A stretch of 64,000 nucleotides of DNA from Alkalicoccobacillus plakortidis (GCF_023703085.1 NZ_JAMQJY010000004.1:62001-126000), one strand, 5' to 3'. Shown: positions 28,355 through 37,441, numbered from the stretch's first letter. Notes: generated by a model from the letters alone, not told the origin. Made by a program: numbers and translations.

Positions 28355-28467
28355 AAAACAGTGCAAACGAACCTTAGAAGCCTTGCAGACGCTTATGGGT
28401 TCATTACAGAAAGGATATATGTTACTGCCTTTCTAAAAACGTGATGAAGTTCCTGCTGTTTTTTTGT
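28355..28467 (+). ncRNA. Candidate structured RNA, three-way junction
   Basis: Closing stem AAAACAG (28355-28361) with CTGTTTT (28456-28462); first arm GAACC...GGTTC (28369/28398) with nested AAGC...GCTT; second arm AGAAAGG (28408-28414) with CCTTTCT (28428-28434). T-run at the end. No known RNA family recognised. It may be the 3' untranslated part of the SinI-like mRNA. Confidence 0.35.
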
Positions 28468-28553
28468 GCAGATTGAACTCATAGTCTAATTAAGTTACGA
28501 TACGAAAAACAGTAGTGGTTGAAAATCTTTTTAAAACAGAGAAGGGATATCCC

Positions 28554-28583
28554 AAGAGGAGCTTTTAAGCTCCTCTTTTTTCG
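28554..28583 (+). terminator. Rho-independent terminator
   Basis: AAGAGGAGCTT and AAGCTCCTCTT with T6: strong end for the transcript that starts at the riboswitch. Confidence 0.85.
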
Positions 28584-28646
28584 TTTGTATGTTTATCCAT
28601 TTGCTCGTTCATTATAAGATATAACAACAAGATTAGATCATCTAAC

Positions 28647-29406
28647 TTACTTCTCTTTCCCTCCAAAGTACCAATCCATTGCATTCTGATACAAGACTTT
28701 ATGTATAGCTGTTTCATCATCTAAAGCTTCTTTTATGATAGTTATGTCTGAGTCTTGGAAAGGTCGTGGTGCTCGGGTAGAGGGTAAATCACTTCCAAAC
28801 ATTAACGCATTATTGTTAATGTTGTATATTTCTTTGATCATTTCTCCGGGATCGAAATCTAATCTGCCAAATCCAGTTGCTTTTACTTTAACTCCATGAG
28901 AAACAAGGTTCAGTAGTTCATGCGAGCCAAGCTTTTGAAAGGCCTAGATGATCAATGGATACAGCGGGCAAAGTCCTAAGTATATTCATGATATCTGCTA
29001 GTTTAGAAGAGTTTATATACAGTTCGGTATGCCAACCGGCTAAGTCATATACTCGTTTTGAAAATGACTCTAGTTTAGAAAGTTCTTCTGAACCTCCTCG
29101 ATTTACATTAAATCTTAATGCTGTAACCCCAATAGAATCTAGTTCTAGGATCTCTTCGTCACTTGTAGAGTAAGGCAACTGAGTGACTCCAACAAACCCA
29201 CTTCCTAATTGTTTAAGGGATTCTTTTAGATAGGTTTGGTCAAATTTTTGAAAGGAACCTGATACAATGGCACCATTTGTAATACCTAATCTGTTAGCAT
29301 CAACTTGATAATCAACAGCAGTATAGGAATCGGGCGTAAAGCCTTGGTTTTCATAAATAGGGAAGTGTTTATCAATAATATGTAAGTGGGAATCAAAGAT
29401 CTTCAT
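28647..29406 (-). pseudogene. Amidohydrolase-2-family metal-dependent hydrolase, frameshifted
   Basis: TIM-barrel amidohydrolase, about 252 residues rejoined. N-terminal FDSHLHIID carries the HxH metal ligands; DHLGLSK holds the later histidine, and FGSDLPSTR near the C terminus the aspartate. The first frame stops at 28918-28920 after LSKAWLA; removing one T in GCTTGG (plus-strand CCAAGC, 28929/28930) gives LSKAGSHELLNLVSHGVKV and reaches the remaining C-terminal region unbroken. Family members hydrolyse lactones or decarboxylate aromatic acids; substrate unknown. Confidence 0.85.
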
Positions 29407-29588
29407 GAATGTTCTCCTTTTTCATTCTATTATAGTTTAAGCTTATCAAAACGATTAAAATAAGAACATACATATCAATTCATATCTTGCGCCAAAAATT
29501 GAATTGCTCCTGTCACTATCGAGCACAAAATATCAAGAATCAACATTGAGCTACGTATAAACTTAGTGAAGAGAGGGGAGCTGCTAAT

Positions 29589-30449
29589 ATGGAAGGGCTT
29601 CAAAGGATGCTTGCTAGTCTCGAGTATATTGAAAACAATTTAGAAAATGACTTGAATATTGAAGAGGTCGCTGAGATTGCCTGTATGTCAAAGTTTCACT
29701 TCCAACGAATGTTTAGCATGCTTACGAGTTTTACGGTTAGTGAGTATATTCGTAATCGCCGGATGACTGTTGCTACACAGATGCTGAATCATTCAAACAG
29801 CAAGATCATTGATGTGGCGATGAGATATGGCTACGAAAGCCCGGAAGCCTTCACTAAAGCATTCAAACGAATTCATGGAATCAATCCATCAGAAGCAAAG
29901 AAGAGTAATCGTTCTTTAAAGGCGTATCCAAAGCTTTCCTTTCAAATTCAATTAAAGGGTGATGTAGAAATGGATTACAAATTAGTAGATAAAGATGAAT
30001 TTGCTGTTGTTGGAAAAAGCATTCGTACGTCATGTATCGACGGTGAGAATAACCGTAACATTGCGGGGTTCTGGAATGAATCAAATCAAAACGGGTTCAC
30101 AAAAGAACTAGCAAAAAACAGTGGATCACTTGGACTGATTGGCTTGTGCTTGGAATTTGATAGTAAGCAAGAAAATCTGACCTATCTCATTGGAGCCGAA
30201 AAGAACATTGATTCCATACCAAACGATTGGCAAGAGACAATCATTCCAGCAGCTACATGGGCCGTCTTCCCAGTACACGGACCAATGCCTGAAGCTATGC
30301 CAAAAGTGTGGGGCAGAGTTTTTTCAGAGTGGTTTCCTTCTACTGGATATGAGCATGCCGGTGGACCAGAAATGGAAGTGTATCTTAGTGATGCGGATCC
30401 ATTTTCAGAGGACTATTATAGTGAAGTCTGGATTCCAATTAAAAAATAA
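29589..30449 (+). CDS. AraC-family regulator with GyrI-like effector-binding domain
   Basis: 286 residues. N-terminal double helix-turn-helix (residues ~1-105): LNIEEVAEIACMSKFHFQRMF and IIDVAMRYGYESPEAFTKAFKRIHGINPSEA. Residues ~120-286 form a GyrI-like/AraC_E_bind ligand domain (YKLVDKDEFAVVGKSIRTS ... WAVFPVHGPMPEAM ... PSTGYEHAGGPEMEVY). This architecture is that of Rob/SoxS-like and BltR-style drug-responsive activators. RBS AGGGGAG. Target not obvious; possibly the neighbouring DinB gene downstream after a terminator. Confidence 0.9.
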   Translation: MEGLQRMLASLEYIENNLENDLNIEEVAEIACMSKFHFQRMFSMLTSFTVSEYIRNRRMTVATQMLNHSNSKIIDVAMRYGYESPEAFTKAFKRIHGINPSEAKKSNRSLKAYPKLSFQIQLKGDVEMDYKLVDKDEFAVVGKSIRTSCIDGENNRNIAGFWNESNQNGFTKELAKNSGSLGLIGLCLEFDSKQENLTYLIGAEKNIDSIPNDWQETIIPAATWAVFPVHGPMPEAMPKVWGRVFSEWFPSTGYEHAGGPEMEVYLSDADPFSEDYYSEVWIPIKK

Positions 30450-30457
30450 GAGTGTAG

Positions 30458-30493
30458 ATAGGCGCGCGTGTTCACAGGAGGCGCCTATTTTTT
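30458..30493 (+). terminator. Rho-independent terminator after AraC/GyrI gene
   Basis: ATAGGCGC (30458-30465) and GCGCCTAT (30481-30488) then TTTTTT. Confidence 0.85.
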
Positions 30494-30538
30494 CGAGTAT
30501 ACTAAAAGAGAATTACTGTTAATAGAGAGGAGGAATAG

Positions 30539-31015
30539 ATGATGAAGCTTTTTGTTTCTCAGTATGAATGGGTGCGAAAGACACGCGACGTATTATTTCA
30601 ATATTGTGAGAGTTTACCTCAGGAGGACTATGTAAAAGAAGTAGAATCATTTGGCGGTGATTCTATCCGAAATTTACACGTCCATGTTGCTGAATGCTAT
30701 CAAGTCTGGTTAGGCAAACGAGCGCTTAAAAAGGAGCTCTCATTGGTTAATCCAATAGACATTACAACTGTTCAACAAATGCGAGAGCTATTCAAGCAAA
30801 CGGATGACATCGTTAATGAGTTTTTACATACGTATGAAGGTCAGTGGGAACAAAAGGTTGGAGTGACTTATCGGAATGGCGAGTCTAATGAATTTACAGC
30901 GCTATGGTTATTTACTCATACCTTAACCCATGAATTTCACCACAAAGGGCAAATTGTGAAAATTGGAAGACAGCTAGGCTATATTCCACCAGATACTGAT
31001 CTTATTGAGGAATAG
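30539..31015 (+). CDS. DinB-family protein
   Basis: 158 residues, four-helix-bundle DinB/YfiT-like fold. The metal-binding histidines appear in NLHVHVAECY and HEFHHKGQIVKIGRQLGY. DinB proteins are often thiol-dependent S-transferases (bacillithiol) or DNA-damage-inducible proteins; the exact activity is unknown. Strong RBS GAGGAGG before ATG-ATG. Downstream is a palindromic stretch with a T-run (about 31045-31100). Confidence 0.87.
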   Translation: MMKLFVSQYEWVRKTRDVLFQYCESLPQEDYVKEVESFGGDSIRNLHVHVAECYQVWLGKRALKKELSLVNPIDITTVQQMRELFKQTDDIVNEFLHTYEGQWEQKVGVTYRNGESNEFTALWLFTHTLTHEFHHKGQIVKIGRQLGYIPPDTDLIEE

Positions 31016-31216
31016 ATGAAGCACTAAAATAGATAGTATAGGAGGCAGTCTCCATTTGTCATCATTCATGACGAATTGAGGCAGCTTCTTTTTTTATTTT
31101 GATGAAAGTTCATATTAGGTATTGCGATTTAGAAAATTAAATCATATAATAAATTTAAATTAACGATTTAAGTTATTAAATCGGATTGTTAAATTAAATC
31201 GAAAGTTGGTGTTGTT

Positions 31217-31684
31217 ATGTCTAATAGAGAAATGATGAAGATTACTTTAAAGCAGCAAAAAGTGATTTCAGATCCATTAAGGTCCCGTATCATAGCTATG
31301 CTACACGAAGAACCAATGACGCCAAAACAAACAGCGGAGAAACTAGATAAAAATGCGGGAACAATCTATTACCACATTCAACAGCTTTTTAAGCATGACA
31401 TCTTAGAAATTGATCATGTTGATACGAATAAGGGTGTGGTGGAGAAATATTACCGGTCAAAGGCCATTTTGTTCCAAGGTCCTGAGCAGGAAGATTCTGA
31501 GGAACATGTAACAGGTAGCAATATTCACATCCTCCTTTCAAAGAAATTATTAGATGAAATGCATCAAGAAGTCCAGGAGATCTACTTTAAATACGGACGT
31601 TTATCAATAGAAGAAACGGAAGAGCAGAATTCTTATACTGTCGAGTTTAATGTAAAAAACTATGTGGAGGAGGAAAAGGGATGA
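31217..31684 (+). CDS. ArsR-like winged-helix regulator
   Basis: 155 residues. Winged helix at residues ~12-75: VISDPLRSRIIAMLHEEPMT, PKQTAEKLDKNAGTIYYHIQQL, then a regulatory tail. Similar to HTH_20/ArsR regulators that sit in front of efflux pumps. The stop overlaps the start of an MFS gene by 4 bases, so the two are translationally coupled and the protein probably controls the pump. Its promoter region (31140-31200) is very AT-rich with repeated AAATTAAATC, possible operators. Confidence 0.83.
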   Translation: MSNREMMKITLKQQKVISDPLRSRIIAMLHEEPMTPKQTAEKLDKNAGTIYYHIQQLFKHDILEIDHVDTNKGVVEKYYRSKAILFQGPEQEDSEEHVTGSNIHILLSKKLLDEMHQEVQEIYFKYGRLSIEETEEQNSYTVEFNVKNYVEEEKG

Positions 31685-32952
31685 GGGCATCTTTTGTGAT
31701 GGAACGAAACTTTCTCATTTTACTATCTGGAATATTTATTAATGGAATTGGTGGCGGAGTTTATGCAGTGTCGGGCATGATGCTTGTATTTCAATTGAGC
31801 GGGAGTGTGATTTATTCAGGATTCGCCTTCTTTGCTTTGACCCTTGCTAGTGCAATGGCTTTTCTGATCGCTCCATTTGCTAATTATGTAACCTACAAAA
31901 AGGGTTTGATTGGCTGTGAAGCTTTAAAATTTCTGTTGCTATTTACGATCCCACTATTTTATTTTACTGTCGGATTAAATGTATTCTACGTCATATTAAT
32001 TCTATTTATAGTCGCACTGATTTCGCAGTTCTCTTACCCAATCGAATCCACAATCATGCCAATCATTGTAGGTAAAGAGAATATCATCAAAGCTAATTCC
32101 TACTTTCAAACGGTACGTGAAGGCATGAGTATCGTATTTGTAGCCGGTGCTGGAATTCTTGTGGTTGTCATCGGACCCGTTCAAGCAATTCTAATCACGG
32201 CAATCTGCCATGTATTATCCTCTATCACCTACTTATTTTTCACCTTCCAACAAGAGAAAGCAACAGAGAGACCAGTGATTGGTCAACTTGTAACAACGTA
32301 TACAAATGACTTAAAAGCAGGGATTCGCTATATACAGGATTCACTGATTCCAAAAATGATCGTATCCATTGTGTTTATTAATTTTGCTATGGGGGTCATG
32401 ATGCCTAATATGCCTGCTTTTGCTCTTATAAAAGGCAATGGAAGCGAGGCGCTGTATGGGTTTTACCTCGCAGCGATATCACTAGGTATTATGATTGGGG
32501 CTATACTTGCACCTAGAGTGAAGAAGTTTAGTTTTGGATTACTAACCATTGTTAGCTTTAGCATCACAGGCTTATTGTGGATGGGTGCTGCAGCACTGCC
32601 GGCGGTTCCATCTCTGATCTTCTTCTGCATCGGTACCATATCAATTGGCATATTAAACATACTGATGTTCTCATCTATTCAACAGCAGGTTGAATCTGCT
32701 TTTATAGGTCGCGTATTAACTGTATTAACAAGTGCAGCGTCAATTGGCATGCCGTTTGGTTCCTTATTAGGTGGTTATATCGGTGAAACCTTTACAGCCA
32801 TTGTGCCAATGTACCTATGTGGCATAGCGATGATCATATTCAGTTTAAGCTGGCTCTTTAACGCAGTATTAAGGAAGCTGCCGAAGATTGATGAGGCAAA
32901 GCTTTTTCCGGCACGACCGGTAACTGAAACCAACTTTGAAAAGTCGCTGTAG
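31681..32952 (+). CDS. Major facilitator superfamily transporter
   Basis: 423 residues with about twelve hydrophobic segments. MFS features include GGGVYAVSGMMLVFQLSGS in helix 1, the long central loop (QQEKATERPVIGQLVTTY) and the symmetrical C-terminal half. Resembles drug-efflux MFS of the macrolide/multidrug (MefA-type) group. Co-transcribed with the ArsR-like regulator, overlap ATGA. Substrate unknown. Confidence 0.87.
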   Translation: MRASFVMERNFLILLSGIFINGIGGGVYAVSGMMLVFQLSGSVIYSGFAFFALTLASAMAFLIAPFANYVTYKKGLIGCEALKFLLLFTIPLFYFTVGLNVFYVILILFIVALISQFSYPIESTIMPIIVGKENIIKANSYFQTVREGMSIVFVAGAGILVVVIGPVQAILITAICHVLSSITYLFFTFQQEKATERPVIGQLVTTYTNDLKAGIRYIQDSLIPKMIVSIVFINFAMGVMMPNMPAFALIKGNGSEALYGFYLAAISLGIMIGAILAPRVKKFSFGLLTIVSFSITGLLWMGAAALPAVPSLIFFCIGTISIGILNILMFSSIQQQVESAFIGRVLTVLTSAASIGMPFGSLLGGYIGETFTAIVPMYLCGIAMIIFSLSWLFNAVLRKLPKIDEAKLFPARPVTETNFEKSL

Positions 32953-33080
32953 ATACAAAGCTCTGGTTGGTGTTTTGGCTGGAGACTATCTTAATTGCAC
33001 TGCATTCTCTAAAACGGGTTTGTACGCTGCAGATCAAGTTGGTTTTTAATAAATATGTTAGCTTAGGGAGTTGTTATTTG

Positions 33081-34181
33081 CTACGGCCTTTTTATTTTGA
33101 TAAAAGGGGTCCCTTTAACTAATCTATCATACGTGAAAAGAAAAATCGGAATGAAAATAGCAAAGAGAATTCCAGCGTATTCATTATAGTGGAAGATTCG
33201 TCGAATGGATAATAAATTCTGAGGAATCATACTTAAACTAATGACTATACATCCGATTAGAATAGAGAATAATCTTGTATTTGATCGATTGAATATAATC
33301 TCCAAACCTGTTGAAGCTGAATAAAGCAGAATGGTTAGTGTTGATAACACGATAATGGACCAGAAAGCTAAAAAAATTAAATCAACTCTTTCAAATAAAG
33401 TAAAGGAAATGGTTTTAATCATATACAGGAAAGGTTCAGGAAGAACTTCAAATTGACCCGGGCTAAAATAGATATAACACGAAACTACAATAAATGTATA
33501 AAACGTTGTCACAAATATATTTGCATACGTAGCTGTTAGTAATTTCTCTTTACTTGTACCAGATACGAAGGGATATATAATTGGAAGAATTAAAAATCCC
33601 TGCATAGCAAAAGAACTAGATAAAGCTCCTTTCCATATACCGCCCCATTCTGTCTCCAATAACGGTAAAAGATATAGGGGTTCAGAATCTGAAAATGCGA
33701 ATGCAGCGCAAATGGGGGCTAAGAATAAGATTGGAGCAGTGATTGTCATAAAAGATGCTATTATTTTGATTGGACTATTTAAAAGGTAGAGAGCTGGTAT
33801 TGTAAAAAGTATTAGTTTAACTACATCTGGTGTATGCGGTAATACCCAAGCATCAATAAGAGTTTTAAAGAAAACCAAAAGAGTTATGGTAATAACAATA
33901 AAATATAAACTGTATAAGAAAATGACGCTCTTCCCAATTTTATTGCCTAGAATGTGTTTTTGGAATTCATAAAATGTGAGATTTGGATAATTATTGGATA
34001 CGCTCCAAAGAATAACGATCATGACTTGTGAGATGAGCCCGGCTATTAAAACAGAAATCCACCCATCAGTTAGTGCTTGTTGAAAGACGATATAAGGAAG
34101 TGTGAAAAGACCCGCACCAATTTGGGCTTGAACAAAGAACCAAAAGAAATGAATGAGACTTATACCTTTTTTTTGATCCAA
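33081..34181 (-). CDS. GerAB-family spore germination permease (orphan)
   Basis: 366 residues from a TTG start; GGTGGGGGG lies eight bases upstream. Ten hydrophobic helices of the amino-acid-permease-like GerAB family, starting with HFFWFFVQAQIGAGLFTLPY and with WVLPHTPDVVKLI in the middle. GerAB forms the germinant-binding subunit of Ger receptors in the spore inner membrane. The usual GerAA and GerAC partners are not adjacent, so this is an orphan subunit. It supports a spore-forming host. Confidence 0.85.
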   Translation of the reverse strand: MDQKKGISLIHFFWFFVQAQIGAGLFTLPYIVFQQALTDGWISVLIAGLISQVMIVILWSVSNNYPNLTFYEFQKHILGNKIGKSVIFLYSLYFIVITITLLVFFKTLIDAWVLPHTPDVVKLILFTIPALYLLNSPIKIIASFMTITAPILFLAPICAAFAFSDSEPLYLLPLLETEWGGIWKGALSSSFAMQGFLILPIIYPFVSGTSKEKLLTATYANIFVTTFYTFIVVSCYIYFSPGQFEVLPEPFLYMIKTISFTLFERVDLIFLAFWSIIVLSTLTILLYSASTGLEIIFNRSNTRLFSILIGCIVISLSMIPQNLLSIRRIFHYNEYAGILFAIFIPIFLFTYDRLVKGTPFIKIKRP

Positions 34182-34342
34182 GTTATTGCCCCCCACCCTT
34201 AGTTAAGTCACGATCTTAGTATTTCCAAAAGAAAATAATGAATGCATATTTTAAGTGGTGAGAATACAATATTAAGAATTAAAGTGAATGATCATTCTTA
34301 CTTTTCTTTGAATACATCGCTTAAAGATACACTAACCTTTTA

Positions 34343-34373
34343 GTAAGTACCCCAACTAAAAGTGCGTACTTAC
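34343..34373. promoter_or_regulatory. Candidate operator upstream of oxidoreductase gene
   Basis: GTAAGTAC (34343-34350) and GTACTTAC (34366-34373) are a perfect inverted repeat with a 15-base spacer, about 50 bases before the oxidoreductase start. HxlR-type regulators such as YodB bind repeats of this style; an HxlR gene ends the same unit. Confidence 0.45.
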
Positions 34374-34425
34374 ATGACCTTTAAATCTTAATTATAATTA
34401 ATAGAGATTTAAAGGAGGATAAAGA

Positions 34426-34953
34426 ATGAAAACATTAGTCATAATTGGTCACCCAGATATTGAGGCATCTATCGTAAACAAAAAATGGATAGAGGAAATG
34501 AAGTTGTACCCTGATTTATTCACCATACATGAATTGGAAAAAGAGTATCCAGATGGCGTAATCGATATTAAAATAGAACAATCACTAATCGAGTCACATG
34601 GAAATTTAGTATTACAATTCCCAGTACATTGGTTTAATTGTCCGCCTATTCTTAAAAAATGGTTAGATGAAGTATTTACAGATGGGTGGGCATTTGGAAA
34701 ATCCGGGGATAACTTAAAGGATCGAAAAATGGCGTTAGGAGTTACTACAGGAAGTAGAAGTGACGACTATGATAAGCAAGGAAGATATAAATATAATTTA
34801 AAAGAAGTATTAGTGCCGTTTGAAATAACAGCAAAATACTGTAAAGCAGATTATCAATCTTTTTTCGCTTTTTATGGCACAGATTTTAGTTCACAAGATG
34901 AAATTGATAAAAGCGCTAAAGATTATGTGGATTTCTTAAAAAAATTAATATGA
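34426..34953 (+). CDS. NAD(P)H-dependent flavodoxin-fold oxidoreductase (YwrO/KefG-like)
   Basis: 175 residues. Flavodoxin-like fold with VIIGHPDIEASIVNKKWIEE, LVLQFPVHWFNCPPILKKWLDE and VFTDGWAFG, the hallmark stretch of quinone/nitro reductases such as YwrO, KefG and general stress protein 14. FMN-dependent quinone or azo reduction, protecting against electrophiles. RBS AAAGGAGG. Convergent with an HxlR regulator gene sharing a bidirectional terminator; by analogy with YodB-azoR it is the likely target. Confidence 0.9.
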   Translation: MKTLVIIGHPDIEASIVNKKWIEEMKLYPDLFTIHELEKEYPDGVIDIKIEQSLIESHGNLVLQFPVHWFNCPPILKKWLDEVFTDGWAFGKSGDNLKDRKMALGVTTGSRSDDYDKQGRYKYNLKEVLVPFEITAKYCKADYQSFFAFYGTDFSSQDEIDKSAKDYVDFLKKLI

Positions 34954-34959
34954 ACAAAC

Positions 34960-34994
34960 AATAAGAAGCAACTGAGAGTAAGTTGCTTCTTATT
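34960..34994. terminator. Bidirectional terminator
   Basis: Perfect 14-bp arms (34960-34973 and 34981-34994) between convergent genes; overlaps the HxlR stop codon. Confidence 0.85.
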
Positions 34995-35337
34995 TATAGT
35001 TATCTAGATACTTCTGGTTTTCTCCCCATTCACACATCGAATTCAACACTGGTATTAATGAAAGACCACGTTCAGTCAATGAGTATTCAACTTTAGGAGG
35101 AATTTGAGGGAATTCAACTCTGTTAACTAATCCATCTTTTTCTAAGTCCTTTAACATAACGCTAAGTGATTTAAAGGAAATGGTTCCTATCTTACGTTTT
35201 AATTCGTTATGTCTAATCTTATGGTGTTCATAAAGCAAATATAGTATGAGCATTTTGTACTTACCATTGATTAAGGACAATGTTAATCCGAATCCAGTGT
35301 TTTTAACATCGACATCCGAGGGACTTGTTTCCTCCAC
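34990..35337 (-). CDS. HxlR-family transcriptional regulator
   Basis: 115 residues from GTG (AGGAGG eight bases upstream). Winged helix with INGKYKMLILYLLYEHHKIRHNELKR, ISFKSLSVMLKDLEKDGLV and PQIPPKVEYSLTERGLSLIP. Lacks the N-terminal Cys of YodB-type sensors, so sensing must differ. Probably regulates the convergent NAD(P)H oxidoreductase, whose promoter carries a GTAAGTAC/GTACTTAC repeat. Confidence 0.9.
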   Translation of the reverse strand: MEETSPSDVDVKNTGFGLTLSLINGKYKMLILYLLYEHHKIRHNELKRKIGTISFKSLSVMLKDLEKDGLVNRVEFPQIPPKVEYSLTERGLSLIPVLNSMCEWGENQKYLDNYK

Positions 35338-35541
35338 TTTACAAACCTCCTAACCTAAATATAGAACGTTGATAGTGATCAGTATTACTACAGTTTAACA
35401 CTAATTAACCGTAAGACAATATTGATAGAATATAAGAGGTAATGAAAGAGATGGCCAAGTGTGGTGTCAGATTCCTTTTAACTTTAGAAGAAATACAAGG
35501 CTTATCTAATATAGCTTAAGCTTGTATGATAAGAGTACGTT

Positions 35542-35631
35542 TTATTTAGAATTTCTATCTGCTCTTCTCTTAAAGTCAATTAGCGTAATGAACAGTAAGC
35601 GAAGGGCGATAATTAAACCGCTTTTAATCAT
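35542..35631 (-). CDS. 29-residue membrane peptide downstream of histidine kinase
   Basis: Short frame beginning MIKSGLIIALRLLFITLIDF and ending in a basic tail KRRADRNSK: one hydrophobic segment followed by positive charges. GAGGAG, part of the kinase stop region (GAGGAGTAG), lies nine bases before the ATG, so it is translationally coupled to the kinase. Not a known family. Small proteins of this shape often bind sensor kinases or other membrane proteins; that role is inference. Confidence 0.5.
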   Translation of the reverse strand: MIKSGLIIALRLLFITLIDFKRRADRNSK

Positions 35632-35636
35632 TAGAT

Positions 35637-36734
35637 CTACTCCTCTAAAGTTGGTGCGTATAAAGGTAATTCAATAGTAAACGTGATCCAATCTTCATGT
35701 AGTTCGGCATACATCTTACCCTGATGCAGCTCTACAATTTTTTTAGCAATGGCAAGTCCTAATCCCGTACCAACACGTGTTGTTCTTGCTTTTTCGCCTA
35801 CAAAAAAACGTTCAAATAACTTGTCCAATTCCATAGAAGTATGATGTTCAACTTGGTTTGATATCTTGAATAGAGCAATACCTTTTGCACTTACTAGTTC
35901 AACTTTTAATTCTGAAGGCTTCAGGCTATATTTTAAACAGTTTACTAAAAGGTTCTCAAATACTCGTGCAACTTTCTCAACATCCATAAAAACAGAAATT
36001 TCGTTTCCGACGATGGTTCTTGATAGTTGTATCTTTTCCATTTCAAGTTCCAACGTATATTCACCTAGTACTTGTTCGACTAAATCTACCATATTTACGA
36101 CATGCCTATTTAAGGTGATGTTTGGATTAGACAATCGTGAGTACTCGAACAATTCTTCTATTAACACGTTTAAACGATGTGATTTTTGATTAATTATTTG
36201 AAGATATTCATTAAATTGTTCTTTATTTTTGTACTTATTTTTCATGATCAAATCTACGTATCCAATTACAGATGTAAGGGGTGTTCGTAAATCATGCGAT
36301 ACATTTGTAATTAGTTCGTTTCGATCAGATTCTAATCGTCGTTCATTCTGGAATTTATACTCCAAGTCTTTAGACATGTTATTAATGTTCTTTGCAAGTG
36401 TGGTTAATTCGTCATTCCCCTTTAGATCAATTAATAGCCCTAATTCACCTTCCGCTATTTTCTGAACATTATCAGAAATATGTTTTAGAAATCTAATTTT
36501 TTTTCTTGTGAAAAAGGTAAAAGATAAAATAAATACAAATAGTACAAATAAGAAAATACAGGTTGTTAGAATAACTGCAAACGTAACATTTAATTCTGTC
36601 ACATTCATTTTTTCGTACAAATGTCCTGTGAATTGAAAAATGGTTAAGAGAGTAACAAGTGATATCACTGTGCTTAAAGCAATCACACACAATAATTGAA
36701 TGACAATTTTATTTTTGAGTGTTAAGACATTCAT
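35637..36734 (-). CDS. Sensor histidine kinase
   Basis: 365 residues. Two transmembrane helices (residues ~12-34 and 47-72) enclose a very short extracellular loop, then HAMP (ISDNVQKIAEGELGLLIDL), HisKA with H-box NVSHDLRTPLTSV, and HATPase with N-box ENLLVNCLKYS and G-boxes VGTGLGLAIAKK. The small sensor loop suggests intramembrane or membrane-stress sensing, as in VanS- or BceS-like kinases. The start overlaps the response regulator end by 4 bases. Confidence 0.92.
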   Translation of the reverse strand: MNVLTLKNKIVIQLLCVIALSTVISLVTLLTIFQFTGHLYEKMNVTELNVTFAVILTTCIFLFVLFVFILSFTFFTRKKIRFLKHISDNVQKIAEGELGLLIDLKGNDELTTLAKNINNMSKDLEYKFQNERRLESDRNELITNVSHDLRTPLTSVIGYVDLIMKNKYKNKEQFNEYLQIINQKSHRLNVLIEELFEYSRLSNPNITLNRHVVNMVDLVEQVLGEYTLELEMEKIQLSRTIVGNEISVFMDVEKVARVFENLLVNCLKYSLKPSELKVELVSAKGIALFKISNQVEHHTSMELDKLFERFFVGEKARTTRVGTGLGLAIAKKIVELHQGKMYAELHEDWITFTIELPLYAPTLEE

Positions 36735-37420
36735 ATTTTATATCCGACTCCCCAAACCGTCTTAATGTAAATTGGTTTTTTAGGATCTTGCTCAATTTTG
36801 TTACGAATATTAGTAATGTGAACCATTACGGTATTATCTGATCTTGAGAAGTCTTCTTTCCAAACCAATTCATAGATCTTTTGGATACTGAGTACGATTC
36901 CTTTGTTACGAGCCAATAATTTTAGTATCTCAAACTGTTTGGGTGTTAAACGAACTTCTTCTTTTTGCACATATACTTGGTGCGTATCTATATGAATGTC
37001 TAAATCACCAATCTCGATGATACTTTCATTTAGATTATTAGTTACATTACTGTACTTATTCATTCTTCTTAACTGAGACTTGACTCTGGCCATTAATTCT
37101 AGGGGATTAAATGGTTTGGTTAGATAATCATCTGCCCCTGAAGTAAGACCTTGGATTTTATCCATATCTTCTGATTTTGCCGAGAGCATAATAATCGGCA
37201 TGTTCCGTTCTTTTCTAATTTTTATGCAAGCTTCAATACCATCCATTTCAGGCATCATAATATCTAATATGATTAAATCAATCTCGTGATTTTCTAATAG
37301 CTGCAAGGCTACAACTGCGTTTTCGGCTTTTACTGTGTCCATGCCTTCATTTACGAGATATACCTCAATTAGATTTCTAATATCTACATCGTCATCAATA
37401 ATAAGGATTTTTGGTGGCAT
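36731..37420 (-). CDS. OmpR-family response regulator
   Basis: 229 residues. Receiver domain with acidic pocket IDDDVDI, phospho-acceptor Asp53 in ILDIMMPEMDG, Thr/Lys in LSAKSED and YLTKPFNP; C-terminal winged helix (VRLTPKQFEILKLLARNKG ... DNTVMVHITNIRNKIE ... IKTVWGVGYKI). RBS AGGAG. Cotranscribed with the kinase downstream and, 21 bases upstream, with the methyltransferase; it should bind DNA in response to the kinase. Confidence 0.93.
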   Translation of the reverse strand: MPPKILIIDDDVDIRNLIEVYLVNEGMDTVKAENAVVALQLLENHEIDLIILDIMMPEMDGIEACIKIRKERNMPIIMLSAKSEDMDKIQGLTSGADDYLTKPFNPLELMARVKSQLRRMNKYSNVTNNLNESIIEIGDLDIHIDTHQVYVQKEEVRLTPKQFEILKLLARNKGIVLSIQKIYELVWKEDFSRSDNTVMVHITNIRNKIEQDPKKPIYIKTVWGVGYKI

Positions 37421-37441
37421 AAAAATCTCCTATAAATTATT

